From Myxococcales bacterium 68-20 (lineage in GTDB: Bacteria > Myxococcota_A > Polyangia > Polyangiales > Polyangiaceae): a DNA stretch of 64,000 bases. Shown piece by piece: positions 41,883 to 49,882 of the stretch. Location: NCBI GenBank assembly GCA_001899635.1, contig MKVQ01000016.1, positions 155,178-219,177 on the forward strand, written 5' to 3'. The notes under the pieces are model-generated. The model did not search any database, was not told the origin of the DNA, and was given only the letters and a program-made list of their open reading frames with translations. The first letter of the stretch is position 1, and every line of letters begins with the position of its first letter. The position numbers and the translations under genes are program-made.

Positions 41883-44534
41883 CTAGAGGCCAGCGCGGGC
41901 TTCGGTCTCTTCGATCTGGGAGAGGGCGACCGCGAGGGCGTCCTTCGCGCGCTCGAGCGAGGCCTTGTCCGCCTCGATCTTCGTGCTCGCCTTGTCGAGT
42001 GCGCTCGACTTGGAGGAGAGGACCACGCGCGTCTCGTCGAGCGACTGCTTCGCCGAAGACAGGTCCGCCTCGAGCACGACGCGGCGATCGCGCTCGCTGC
42101 CCAGGTCCTTCTCGAGGCCGGTCTTCGCCTCCTGCAGCGACGCGACCTGGGACTCGAGCTCCGACGTCTTCGACTCGAGCTGCGCGATCGACTGCTCGCG
42201 CTCGGCGAGGGTCGACTTCGTGGTCTCGAGCTCGCCGGTGAGCTCCGCGATGCGTGCGTCGGCCGCCTCCTTGTGGGCCTGCGCCGACGCACCGATCTCC
42301 GCGATGCGCTGCGCGGTCTCTTCCTTCGTCGCAGCGAGCGCGCTTGCGGCCTCTTCCTGTGCCGCCGCGAGCGCCGCCTGGGACGCCTCCTTGACCGACG
42401 CGATCTCCTGGCGAGCCTCTTCACGGAGGGCCTCCAGCTCCGCGCTTGCCTTCGCCTCGAGCTCGGCGAGCTTCGTATCGCGATCGGTCTCCGCCGCGGC
42501 GACCTTCGCGTCGCGGTCCGCGGTGACCTCGGCGACCACCGCATCGCGGTCCGCAGAGACCTCGGCGACCTTCGCATCGCGGTCCGCGGTGACCTCGGCG
42601 ACCTTCGCGTCGCGTTCGGCCGTGACCTCGGTCACCTTCGCGTCGCGTTCGGCCGTGACCTCGGCGATGCGAGCGTCTCGCTCGGACTCGGCGCGCTGCT
42701 TCGTCTCGGCGAGGGCGTTGTCGTGGTGGAGCTGGGTCTCCGTCTTCTCGTCGGCGTGCTTCTTCTGGAGCGCCTCGACGACGCTCTCGTGCTCCGATCG
42801 CGTGCTCGCGAGCGCTTCCTGATGCGCGCGCTGGAGCTCGTCGACCTTCTGCGAAGCCTCTTCCTTCAGCTGCGCTTCCTGCGCGGCGAGGGCCTGCGCC
42901 TTCGCCTCGTCGGCTGCGTTCTTCGCAGCTTCGAGCGCGGCGGCCTTCTCGCTCGCCGCCGCCTCGAGCTCGTTCACGCGACGCTCTTCGGCCTCCGCGA
43001 GCGCCTTCTCCCGCGCCTCGCGCTCCGCGGCAACGGCCTGCTCCCGCGCCTCGCGCTCCGCGGCGACGGCCTGCTCCTTCGCCTGACGCTCCGCAGCGAG
43101 GGCCTGCTCCTTCGCCTCGCGCTCCGCGGCGACGGCCTGCTCCTTCGCCTCGCGCTCCGCGGTGACGGCCTGCTCCTTCGCCTCGCGCTCCGCGGTGAGC
43201 GCGGCCTCGTGCTCGGTCTGGAGCGCCGAGACGAGCTCGGCTTGCTCCGCCGTGAACGCGGCCTTCTCCTTCGCGAAGGTCTCATCTCGCTGCGCGAGGT
43301 CGGCGGCGTGCGCGTCCTTCAGCGTCGCCAGCTCGGTCGCGCGGGCTTCGGCCTCCTGCTCGGCGCGCGCGGCGCGGCGCTTGAAGTCCTCGCCGGCCTT
43401 CTTCGCCTGCTCCTTGTCCGCCTGGAGCGCGTCGGCCTTCTCCTTCGCGTCGGCGAGCTCGCGCTCGGTCGCGATCACCTTGTCGTCGAGATCGTGCTTC
43501 TCCCGCTCGAGCGCGATCGAGCGCTCCCGGATGTCGACGATCTCCTTGTCCTTCTTCGAGAGTCCTTCCCTGAAGGAGAGGATCTCCTTGTCCTTCTTGT
43601 TCAGCGCCTCGCGCAGATCGAGGAACTCGCGACTCGAGACGCCGCCGGTCTTGCCGGCAGAGGCCTGCGCGAGCCGCGTCTTGAGGTCCTCGTTCTCGCG
43701 CGTCAGCCGGCTGATCTCCTCGGGATCCGCGGTGCCTCCGGCGCTCGCGGCCTCCTTTGCCTCCCGCGCTTCCTCGCTCGCGTCGGCAGCGGCCTTGCGA
43801 GCGCTCTCCGCGTCGCTCTGCGCCGCCGCGAGGCGCTCCTCCAGATCGCGGATCCGTGCCTCGGCGGCACTGACCGCGGCCTCGAGCTCATCCGTGCGTC
43901 CGTCGACGGCCGCGGGCTGAGGTCGCTGGCTCCGGCGCGCCTCCACCACCGGCGGCTCGGAGCCGGGTGTGAATGCTGCGTCGAGCGACACGGCGCCGTT
44001 GCCGTTCGCCTCGTGAGCGTGCTCCTCGGGCGGCACCGACATCCGCGGGGGCGGCGGGGCCTTCGACTGCATCTCCTCGATGACGATCTCATCGTCCTCG
44101 AGCGATTCCATGTCGAGCGACTCGGGCGGCGCGCTCGCGGGTGCCGGCGGCGCGGCGCTCCCGAGGGAGACGAACGGCTCGATGCGCGCGAGGAGGTCGT
44201 TCCAGGCGATCGGCTTGTGGACGTAGTCCTCGGCGCGGGTCCGCAGCTTGCGATGCTGCTCGAACGTCTCGTCGCTCGACTCGCTCGACATGATGATGAG
44301 CGGGACGTCCTTGAGCGCCGGATCCTTCTTCAGCTTGTTGCAGACGCTGAAGCCGTTCATCCGCGGCAGCTCGATCGAGAGCAGGATCAGATCCGGACGG
44401 CCGGTCGACGCCTGCTGGAGGCCCGTATTGCCGTCATCGACGACGTTGACGTTGCAACCGAGTTTCTGGAGCTCGGCTCGGAGCTCGCCTGCGAAGGTGG
44501 CGTCGCTCTCGAACACGAGGACTTTCTGGGACAT
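41883..44534 (-). CDS. FrzS-like pseudo-receiver with long coiled coil
   Basis: An 883-residue protein. The N-terminal receiver-like domain (about 1-120) resembles Myxococcus FrzS: VLVFESDATFAGELRAEL, LILLSIELPRMNGF and EQHRKLRTRAEDYVHKPI. The phospho-acceptor Asp is replaced by Ser (LLSIELP), so it cannot be phosphorylated at that site. A Pro-rich linker (about 125-220) leads to about 660 residues of coiled coil. Two runs of 11-residue repeats are visible: AEREAKEQAV-type near codons 445-515 (about 43000-43200 in DNA) and EVTAERDAKV-type near codons 620-690 (about 42470-42690). FrzS acts at the leading pole in type-IV-pilus motility. The start at 44534 (MSQKVLVFES) fits the receiver. hisIE lies 35 bases upstream on the same strand. 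Confidence 0.87.
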   Translation of the reverse strand: MSQKVLVFESDATFAGELRAELQKLGCNVNVVDDGNTGLQQASTGRPDLILLSIELPRMNGFSVCNKLKKDPALKDVPLIIMSSESSDETFEQHRKLRTRAEDYVHKPIAWNDLLARIEPFVSLGSAAPPAPASAPPESLDMESLEDDEIVIEEMQSKAPPPPRMSVPPEEHAHEANGNGAVSLDAAFTPGSEPPVVEARRSQRPQPAAVDGRTDELEAAVSAAEARIRDLEERLAAAQSDAESARKAAADASEEAREAKEAASAGGTADPEEISRLTRENEDLKTRLAQASAGKTGGVSSREFLDLREALNKKDKEILSFREGLSKKDKEIVDIRERSIALEREKHDLDDKVIATERELADAKEKADALQADKEQAKKAGEDFKRRAARAEQEAEARATELATLKDAHAADLAQRDETFAKEKAAFTAEQAELVSALQTEHEAALTAEREAKEQAVTAEREAKEQAVAAEREAKEQALAAERQAKEQAVAAEREAREQAVAAEREAREKALAEAEERRVNELEAAASEKAAALEAAKNAADEAKAQALAAQEAQLKEEASQKVDELQRAHQEALASTRSEHESVVEALQKKHADEKTETQLHHDNALAETKQRAESERDARIAEVTAERDAKVTEVTAERDAKVAEVTADRDAKVAEVSADRDAVVAEVTADRDAKVAAAETDRDTKLAELEAKASAELEALREEARQEIASVKEASQAALAAAQEEAASALAATKEETAQRIAEIGASAQAHKEAADARIAELTGELETTKSTLAEREQSIAQLESKTSELESQVASLQEAKTGLEKDLGSERDRRVVLEADLSSAKQSLDETRVVLSSKSSALDKASTKIEADKASLERAKDALAVALSQIEETEARAGL

Positions 44535-44569
44535 TGGCAGACGAGGATAGGTTCCCTCGAGAAATGGTG

Positions 44570-45253
44570 TCAAACCACGCCGCTGGGTTTGCGCTGTTTC
44601 TTCTCCTCGTGACCACCTGTCCCTTCACGCCGAGACAGCTCGCGGAGGACGGCGTCGATGCCGAGATCGCGTGAGCGGAGCGCGACCATGACGTGGAAGA
44701 GGACGTCGGCCGCCTCGCTCACGACGCGATCGGCGCTCTCCTCGGCGACGGCGCGCGCCAGCTCGTCGGCCTCTTCTCGCAGCTTCGCGCCGATCTTCGG
44801 AGGCCCCCCGTCGTAGAGGCTCTTCACGTAGCTCTTCTCGGCCGTGGCTGCTCTTCGGGCGAGGAGGACCGCGTCGAGCCGGGCGAGCAACGTCGAGGCG
44901 CTCGCGGGCTCCTCGATCTCGCCGGCCTCCGAGAGGCGGCGGAAGAAGCAGCTGGGCGCCCCCGTATGACACGTGGGCCCGTGCGGGGCGACCAGGTAGA
45001 CGATGGCGTCGGCATCGCAGTCGACCAGGATCGAGACGACATCGAGCGTGTTGCCGCTCGTCTTGCCCTTCTCCCAGAGCTCGCCACGCGATCGGCTGTA
45101 GAACGTCGCATGTCCGGTCTCGAGCGTCGCACGGACGGCCTCGGGCGTGGCCCAGGCGAGCATCCGGATCTCGCCGGTGCTGTGGTCCTGTGCGACCACG
45201 GGGAGGAGGTCGACATCACCCTTTCGTTCGAACTGCAGAGGCAGAGCCTTCAT
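44570..45253 (-). CDS. hisI: Bifunctional HisIE
   Basis: A 227-residue fusion of phosphoribosyl-AMP cyclohydrolase (HisI, about 1-110) and phosphoribosyl-ATP diphosphatase (HisE, about 125-220), steps two and three of histidine biosynthesis. HisI marks are ATFYSRSRGELWEKGKTSGN (in part SRSRGELWEKGKTSGN), VDCDADAIVYLV and GPTCHTGAPSCFF. HisE marks are KSYVKSLYDGG, KLREEADELARA and SEAADVLFHVMVAL. The start at 45253 (MKALPLQFE) gives the usual N-terminus. No other his genes are in the window. It lies just upstream of the FrzS-like gene with the same direction. Confidence 0.95.
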   Translation of the reverse strand: MKALPLQFERKGDVDLLPVVAQDHSTGEIRMLAWATPEAVRATLETGHATFYSRSRGELWEKGKTSGNTLDVVSILVDCDADAIVYLVAPHGPTCHTGAPSCFFRRLSEAGEIEEPASASTLLARLDAVLLARRAATAEKSYVKSLYDGGPPKIGAKLREEADELARAVAEESADRVVSEAADVLFHVMVALRSRDLGIDAVLRELSRREGTGGHEEKKQRKPSGVV

Positions 45254-45365
45254 GGGATCGGTCACGGCGACGGGTGTGATAGTCGATGAACGGCCGGGCG
45301 TCTCTGGACACTCCAGAGCTCGACCGTTGTTCCCCCCCTTTTCCCCCTGATTTGCGCAAGCCGTC

Positions 45366-46313
45366 ATGATCCGCGCCGAGCTCGCGTTTGCGACCCCGAG
45401 GAAGCTGCCGAAGGCCAGCGCGGTGAACGGCCGCGTCGTGGTCCTCGACGTCGCGTTTGCGTCCGAGGCCTCGGGCGGCGGGTTCGAGCGGATCACGAAG
45501 CCGTTCATCGACGGTCTCGGCCCGAGGCTCGCGGCGTGGGTCGACCATCACGACCACGCGCTACATGCACAATACAAGCATGACGACCGCTTCGTGCTCG
45601 CGACGAAGGCGCAGCACGGCGCGTGCCCCGAGATGGTGACCCCCGAGCTGTGCGCGCGGATCGGCAAGGTGGACACCATCGTGTGCCACACCGACTTCGA
45701 CGGTCTCTGCAGCGCTGCGAAGTGGCTCCGCGAGGGCGTGGAGCCCTATCCCGGCGCCGACGACGACGCGCGCGCGATCGACACGCGGCTCGGCGTGCCC
45801 AGCGCCACCGCACGTCGATTCGATCGGGCGATCCGCGCGCGGCCGCGTGACACCGCCCTCCTCGGGCTCATCGTCCGGCACCTCGCGAGCGGCCTCTCCG
45901 ACGACTCGCTCTGGAAGCCGATCGACGACGCCGGCAAGGAGCTCGACGCGGTGGAGAGGGTCACGAACGAGCTCGCGCGCAGCTACCACCGGATCGACGT
46001 CCTCAAGGTGAAGGTGAAGGGCGTCACGTCGATCGCGTTCCTCGACGTGCCCCGAAAGACCGAGCAGCAGAAGCGCGTTCGCTACGACAAGACCTCGCTC
46101 CTTCTCCACGGCCAGGAGCGAGCGGCGATCGCGCTGCTCGTCGACGGCGAGACCCTCACGCTCGCCGCGCCGTTCGACAGCGGGATCAACTTCCTCGACG
46201 TGCTGGGTCTGTCGGGCGGGATGCCGACGCTCGTGTCCGTCCAGCGCGAGCGGCTCGACGAAGCGCTCGGCCTCCTCGGCGTGTCACCGTCCGAGCTCGA
46301 CTCGCTGCGTTGA
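45366..46313 (+). CDS. DHH-like phosphoesterase family protein
   Basis: A 315-residue protein. WVDHHDHAL carries a DHH motif and CHTDFDGLCSAAKWL a second Asp motif, the pattern of DHH-type phosphoesterases. The N-terminal DVAFASEASGG may supply further metal ligands. The C-terminal third (LKVKVKGVTSIAFLDVPRK, GINFLDVLGLSGGMPTLVSVQ, in part DSGINFLDVLGLSGG) is less familiar and differs from the usual DHHA1 domain. Start ATG 45366. It is divergent from hisIE with about 110 bases between. Substrate unknown; nucleotide or oligonucleotide phosphodiesterase activity would be the family expectation. Confidence 0.7.
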   Translation: MIRAELAFATPRKLPKASAVNGRVVVLDVAFASEASGGGFERITKPFIDGLGPRLAAWVDHHDHALHAQYKHDDRFVLATKAQHGACPEMVTPELCARIGKVDTIVCHTDFDGLCSAAKWLREGVEPYPGADDDARAIDTRLGVPSATARRFDRAIRARPRDTALLGLIVRHLASGLSDDSLWKPIDDAGKELDAVERVTNELARSYHRIDVLKVKVKGVTSIAFLDVPRKTEQQKRVRYDKTSLLLHGQERAAIALLVDGETLTLAAPFDSGINFLDVLGLSGGMPTLVSVQRERLDEALGLLGVSPSELDSLR

Positions 46314-46630
46314 CCCGTCGCTGACGGCCCGGCCCGGCCGTCCCGTCTGGCAACGCCGGCCGCCCGGTCAAGGGCAGGTCCGGCAGGCGGGATTTCCGAG
46401 CCTCCCATTCGTCGAGATCCGGGAGCCAAGCTCCATTGCGGAGGTACGGATGAGCTACAACGCGGCTGCCGCGTTTCAATGTTGCGCCATGCGGGTTGCA
46501 ACAATGGAAAGCCCGTTCCACTCGAAACAGGGGCGTGGTAACGGGATCATTCCACAGTTGCAATGCGGCGGGGCCGGGCGGGAGCCCGCTGGGGCGACGC
46601 AGGGCAGAACGCCGAGGGGTGGGGGGTTCG
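46314..46630. other. Intergenic region with repeated TTGCAA motifs
   Basis: About 317 bases without a gene. TTGCAA occurs at 46496-46501 and 46558-46563, 62 bases apart. TGTTGC/GCAACA forms a small inverted repeat at 46480-46503. A CAATG flank is shared. These could be regulator sites for the gene at 46631. Confidence 0.4.
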
Positions 46631-47638
46631 ATGGTCGCAAGGGCGTGGGGTGAGCGGGCCGAGGGGAAGAAATGGCGTCCCGAGGCGCGCGGAATCGCGA
46701 AGAGTGAGGCCGCGACGAGCCGGACCGCCGGGGGGATCGAAGAGCGGTTCGTGCAGAACGAGGCGGTGTCGGTCTGCCTCCTCATCAACCGCCGCACCAG
46801 GACGATGCGCGTCATCGACTTCCGCGCGGGGCCGAGCCATGCCAAGCGCCTGTTCGTCTTGAAGCTCGCGAAGCGCGAGGGGATCGAGAAGGTCTACACC
46901 CTCGTCGAGAGAGACGAGCTGTCTACCTGGGTGAAGCTCGGCTTCTCGAAGGAGGCGAACATCCCGGGTTTCTACAAGCGGAGCGACGCGTTCCTCCTCG
47001 GCACCTCCGTTGCCAACGCGATGCTCGACGACGGCGCGCTCCTGCGGGAGACGCTCGCCGGCGACGATGACGACGACGCCACCGCCGCAAACGAGCCCTC
47101 TCCCGCGCACGACAGGATGGAGAAGACGCTCGTGCAGGCGAAGAAGCAGGTGAAGGCCCTGCTCGATCGCCTGCTCCCTCCCGCGAAGCTCGCGCAGGTG
47201 AAGGAAGCGGAGATCCACAAGACGCTCGAAAAGTCGCTCCGTACCGGGCGCGCGCTCACCGCGTTCGAGCCGTTCGGCCGCGACGTCGAGCGCCGCTACT
47301 TCCAGATCACCGCTCGAAACGGCTTCGATCTGATCGCCTCGACGGAGTCGCAGTCGTGCTTCGGCAATTCGTTCCTCGAGCTGCTCACCGCTCCGTCGAC
47401 GGAGCACGAGCGCCTCGCGACGATCAGCGGGCTCCGCACGCTGTGCGACAAGCTCCTCGCCGAAGGTGTCGTGAGCTGCTTCTCGCTCTCGCCGAGCGAC
47501 GACCTCGCGCTCGCGACGGCGTTCGTCTTCAACGGGTTCCGGCGCACCGGCCTGCTCGTCGGCCACATGCTCGTCGCCGGCAAGCGGAAGGACGCGATCG
47601 TCTGGTCGCGAAAGCTCGCAACCCCGACCGAGACCTGA
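46631..47638 (+). CDS. GNAT-like protein, function unknown
   Basis: A 335-residue protein starting at ATG 46631, with a G-rich run (GGGGGG) just upstream. The first 140 residues (VCLLINRRTRTMRVIDFRAGPSHAKRLFVLKLAKREGIEKVYTLVERDELSTWVKLGF, seen as TMRVIDFRAGPSHAKRL, EKVYTLVERDELSTWVKLGF and PGFYKRSDAFLLG) resemble the end of an acetyltransferase fold such as AblB-type enzymes. An acidic linker (DDDDDATAANEP) follows at about 150-175. The last 150 residues (ALTAFEPFGRDVERRYFQITARNGF) may be a second related domain, with FVFNGFRRTGLLVGHMLV near the end. Acetyl-CoA motifs are not clear, so the assignment is tentative. Confidence 0.65.
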   Translation: MVARAWGERAEGKKWRPEARGIAKSEAATSRTAGGIEERFVQNEAVSVCLLINRRTRTMRVIDFRAGPSHAKRLFVLKLAKREGIEKVYTLVERDELSTWVKLGFSKEANIPGFYKRSDAFLLGTSVANAMLDDGALLRETLAGDDDDDATAANEPSPAHDRMEKTLVQAKKQVKALLDRLLPPAKLAQVKEAEIHKTLEKSLRTGRALTAFEPFGRDVERRYFQITARNGFDLIASTESQSCFGNSFLELLTAPSTEHERLATISGLRTLCDKLLAEGVVSCFSLSPSDDLALATAFVFNGFRRTGLLVGHMLVAGKRKDAIVWSRKLATPTET

Positions 47639-47713
47639 CGCATCCGAAGCGTCGCGATCACTGCGTGAGGCGCGCTCCGTCTTCCTGCACGAGGAGCTGG
47701 TTCAGTCGACGGT

Positions 47714-48076
47714 TCAGTCGGGGTTGAGCGCCTTCGTGGCGTTCGGCTCCTCGACACACGCGACGGTGTTGTCCGGGTTGACGCGACAACGCTTCACGTG
47801 CGTGTCTCCCCGCCCGCAGCCGAGCACCGGCTTGCAGTTTCCCTCCCAGTAGGTGAGGTAGTAGTGGCTCGCGATGCCGCCAGCGGGAACGGCCGGAGCG
47901 GCGGCCGGCGCGCCTTCTTCTCCGGGCGCGCCCGCGGCCTTGACCGCAGGTGCGGAGGATGCCCCGCCGGCGGGGTCGATCCACTGGCGCCCGGTCATGG
48001 AGCGAACCGTGGTGCTGCACCCGAGCGTGGAGGAGAGCGCCACCACGCCGAGGATGATCGAAACGGCCTTGTTCAC
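47714..48076 (-). CDS. Small cysteine-pair lipoprotein, fourth of four
   Basis: A 120-residue lipoprotein (signal MNKAVSIILGVVALSSTLGC). An Ala/Pro/Gly linker leads to YYLTYWEGNCKPVLGCGRGDTHVKRCRVNPDNTVACVEEPN (in part DTHVKRCRVNPDNTVACVEE). The pattern V-K-x-C-x5-D-x-x-x-x-C is shared with the protein at 48658. It is the last gene of a four-gene cluster, 13 bases after the stop of the gene at 48090. The role is unknown; small lipoproteins of this size are common in myxobacterial genomes. Confidence 0.75.
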   Translation of the reverse strand: MNKAVSIILGVVALSSTLGCSTTVRSMTGRQWIDPAGGASSAPAVKAAGAPGEEGAPAAAPAVPAGGIASHYYLTYWEGNCKPVLGCGRGDTHVKRCRVNPDNTVACVEEPNATKALNPD

Positions 48077-48089
48077 GATGTTCTCCGCT

Positions 48090-48356
48090 TCAGATCGAGT
48101 CGGGGTTGACGTTTTCGAGGATCAGCGTGTCTTTGCAGGCGGCCGTGCCGTTGCTGGCGTCCTGGTCGCAGACCCGCATGTAGACGTCGAACAGGCTCTT
48201 CTTGTCCTTGTCCGAGCCGACGGTTGCGCCGGACTTGACGATGATGGTCTGGATCGACTTGTCGCTCGAGGCGTAGGTGTGGCCGACGAGGACCTTCGGC
48301 GGTGCGCAGCCGACGGCGGCGAGCGCAGTGAGACCGACGAGAACGAAGCTCTTCAT
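48090..48356 (-). CDS. Small cysteine-pair lipoprotein, third of four
   Basis: An 88-residue lipoprotein; the start at 48356 (MKSFVLVGLTALAAVGC) gives the signal peptide and lipobox AVGC. The mature part has VYMRVCDQDASNGTAACKDTLILENV (in part VCDQDASNGTAACKDT), a Cys pair 12 residues apart followed by a hydrophobic strand. It is between two similar genes, with a 17-base gap on the upstream side. No known domain. Confidence 0.75.
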   Translation of the reverse strand: MKSFVLVGLTALAAVGCAPPKVLVGHTYASSDKSIQTIIVKSGATVGSDKDKKSLFDVYMRVCDQDASNGTAACKDTLILENVNPDSI

Positions 48357-48373
48357 GATGGGGTTCCTCGCCT

Positions 48374-48655
48374 TCATCGAATGTTGGTGGCGTATCCGCC
48401 GGCGGACGCGCTGGCTTCGGGACAGACGACGTCGTTGCTACCGCCACAGAGGCGCTTGCACGTGAGCTTGTCGCCCTGCTCGGAGCACGAATAGAAGACG
48501 TACTCGCGGCTCGAGGTGACGAGGTACGATCGGTTGACCGAGACCTGCAGCGCCGTGAGCGGCTTGGTCTCGTGATCGGCGAACGCGACGATCTCGCGGT
48601 GAACGCAGCCCGAGCCGAGCGAGAGCAAGGCGGCGACGAGGAGGAGCTTCTTCAT
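48374..48655 (-). CDS. Small cysteine-pair lipoprotein, second of four
   Basis: A 93-residue lipoprotein starting at 48655 (MKKLLLVAALLSLGSGC). The mature part carries SREYVFYSCSEQGDKLTCKRLCGG (in part FYSCSEQGDKLTCKRLCGG) and a final Cys near VVCPEA, so four or five cysteines in total. It begins two bases after the stop of the gene at 48658 and is therefore translationally coupled to it. No known domain. Confidence 0.75.
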   Translation of the reverse strand: MKKLLLVAALLSLGSGCVHREIVAFADHETKPLTALQVSVNRSYLVTSSREYVFYSCSEQGDKLTCKRLCGGSNDVVCPEASASAGGYATNIR

Positions 48656-48657
48656 CG

Positions 48658-48873
48658 TCAGTCCTCCAGGGCGACGGTCATGGGGTGGCAGTTGGAGAGC
48701 GTGCCGTCGGCGCCGAGTTGGCACTTGACGACGCCTGTGTCGCCTCCTTCGATGTAGAGGAACTTGACCTGGTCGGCGCGGCTCGTAATCCCGCGAACCA
48801 CGCGTGGCGATCCGCATCCGATGGCTGCGAAGGCCATCGCGGCAAGGATGCCGAGAGCGATGGAGGTTTTCAT
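48658..48873 (-). CDS. Small cysteine-pair lipoprotein, first of four
   Basis: A 71-residue lipoprotein (MKTSIALGILAAMAFAAIGC). The mature part is VKFLYIEGGDTGVVKCQLGADGTLSNCHPMTVALED (in part TGVVKCQLGADGTLSNCHPM), with two cysteines 11 residues apart. It heads the four-gene cluster 48873-47714, all on the minus strand with gaps of 2-17 bases. A likely promoter lies in 48874-48928, but none could be assigned. Confidence 0.75.
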   Translation of the reverse strand: MKTSIALGILAAMAFAAIGCGSPRVVRGITSRADQVKFLYIEGGDTGVVKCQLGADGTLSNCHPMTVALED

Positions 48874-48928
48874 GACCGTCCACGCTACGTGGCAGCCCCC
48901 AACGGGGTCGATCGCATGAACATGTAGT

Positions 48929-48960
48929 GGGGCCGCGCTCCGGGAGACCGGCGCGGCCCC
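48929..48960 (-). terminator. Hairpin terminator after pdxH
   Basis: GGGGCCGCGC (48929-48938) and GCGCGGCCCC (48951-48960) form a perfect 10-bp stem with a 12-base loop. It lies 30 bases past the pdxH stop on the minus strand; no T run is seen. Confidence 0.6.
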
Positions 48961-48989
48961 TGCGAGCCGTCAACTGAGCATCGCCGCGA

Positions 48990-49634
48990 TCACGGCGCGA
49001 GGCGCTCGATCTTCCAGCGCCCTTCGCCGATTCGTGCGTAGCGCAGTCGATCGTGGAGGCGGCTCGGGCGCCCCTGCCAGAGCTCGACGCGCTCCGGCAC
49101 GAGGCGAAAGCCGCCCCAGTGCGGCGGGCGCGCGACCTCGCCGTCGCCGAAGCGCGCACGCACCTCGGCCAGGCTCGCCTCGAGCGCTGCGCGGCCCTCG
49201 AGCACGCCGCTCTGCTCCGACGCCCATGCGCCGAGCTGGCTCTCCCGCGGACGGCTCCGGAAGTAGGCCTCCGACTCCTCGGGCGAGACCTTCTCCACGC
49301 TGCCGGTCACCCGGATCTGCCGTTCGAGCAGGACCCAGAACAGGTTCACGCACGCCCGCGGGTTCTGCTCGAGCTGCTTGCCCTTGTCGCTCTCGTAGTT
49401 GGTGAAGAACACGAGGCCGCGGACGTCGACGCCCTTCAAGAGGACCACCCGCGCCGCCGGCTCGCCGTCGGGCGATGCGGTCGCGAGCGTCATCGCCGTC
49501 GGCTCGGGGTGCCCGGCGTCGATCGCATCGCGGAGCCATTTCTCGATCTGGCGAGACGGCGAAGGATCGAGGTCACGCTCGTCGAGCCCCGCGCGGGCGT
49601 ACTCGGTCCGAATCGCGGTGAGATCAGGAAGCAT
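48990..49634 (-). CDS. pdxH: Pyridoxamine 5'-phosphate oxidase
   Basis: A 214-residue PdxH, the FMN enzyme that makes pyridoxal 5'-phosphate from PNP or PMP. Typical features are VVLLKGVDVRGLVFFTNYESDKGKQL (in part RGLVFFTNYESDKGKQL), RQIRVTGSVEKVSPEESEAYF, the C-terminal dimer motif PPHWGGFRLVPERVELWQGR (in part WGGFRLVPERVELWQG) and the final RLAP. The start at 49634 fits the family N-terminus. It is a single gene with a hairpin after it and is the third FMN split-barrel gene in the window, but the only true PdxH. Confidence 0.96.
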   Translation of the reverse strand: MLPDLTAIRTEYARAGLDERDLDPSPSRQIEKWLRDAIDAGHPEPTAMTLATASPDGEPAARVVLLKGVDVRGLVFFTNYESDKGKQLEQNPRACVNLFWVLLERQIRVTGSVEKVSPEESEAYFRSRPRESQLGAWASEQSGVLEGRAALEASLAEVRARFGDGEVARPPHWGGFRLVPERVELWQGRPSRLHDRLRYARIGEGRWKIERLAP

Positions 49635-49882
49635 GGCTCCTCGCTAGCGCTGCCGTGACGAAAGAGCAAAACGAGAGCGCACGACGCGAGCGCAGAACGA
49701 CGAAAGCCGAGCGGCGAGCGGCGAACGGCGAGAGACGCCCGAGAGGGCGGCCGGAGGCGCGAGCGCGCGGCGGGCGTGCGAGCGGCCGGCGTGTCGAGCA
49801 AGGCGTTGCGCGGCTTTCGCCTGCGAGAGCCCATCTGATACGTTCTCCCCATCTTCGTCTTCAGGTCGGGGAGAGCACGATC

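Noticed and set aside
43000-43200. 33-bp repeat run as a CRISPR or minisatellite
   Set aside because: It is in frame and codes an 11-residue coiled-coil repeat without spacers.
42273-44612. 779-codon plus-strand open frame
   Set aside because: It is the shadow of the FrzS-like coiled coil; the repeats on the other strand keep it open.
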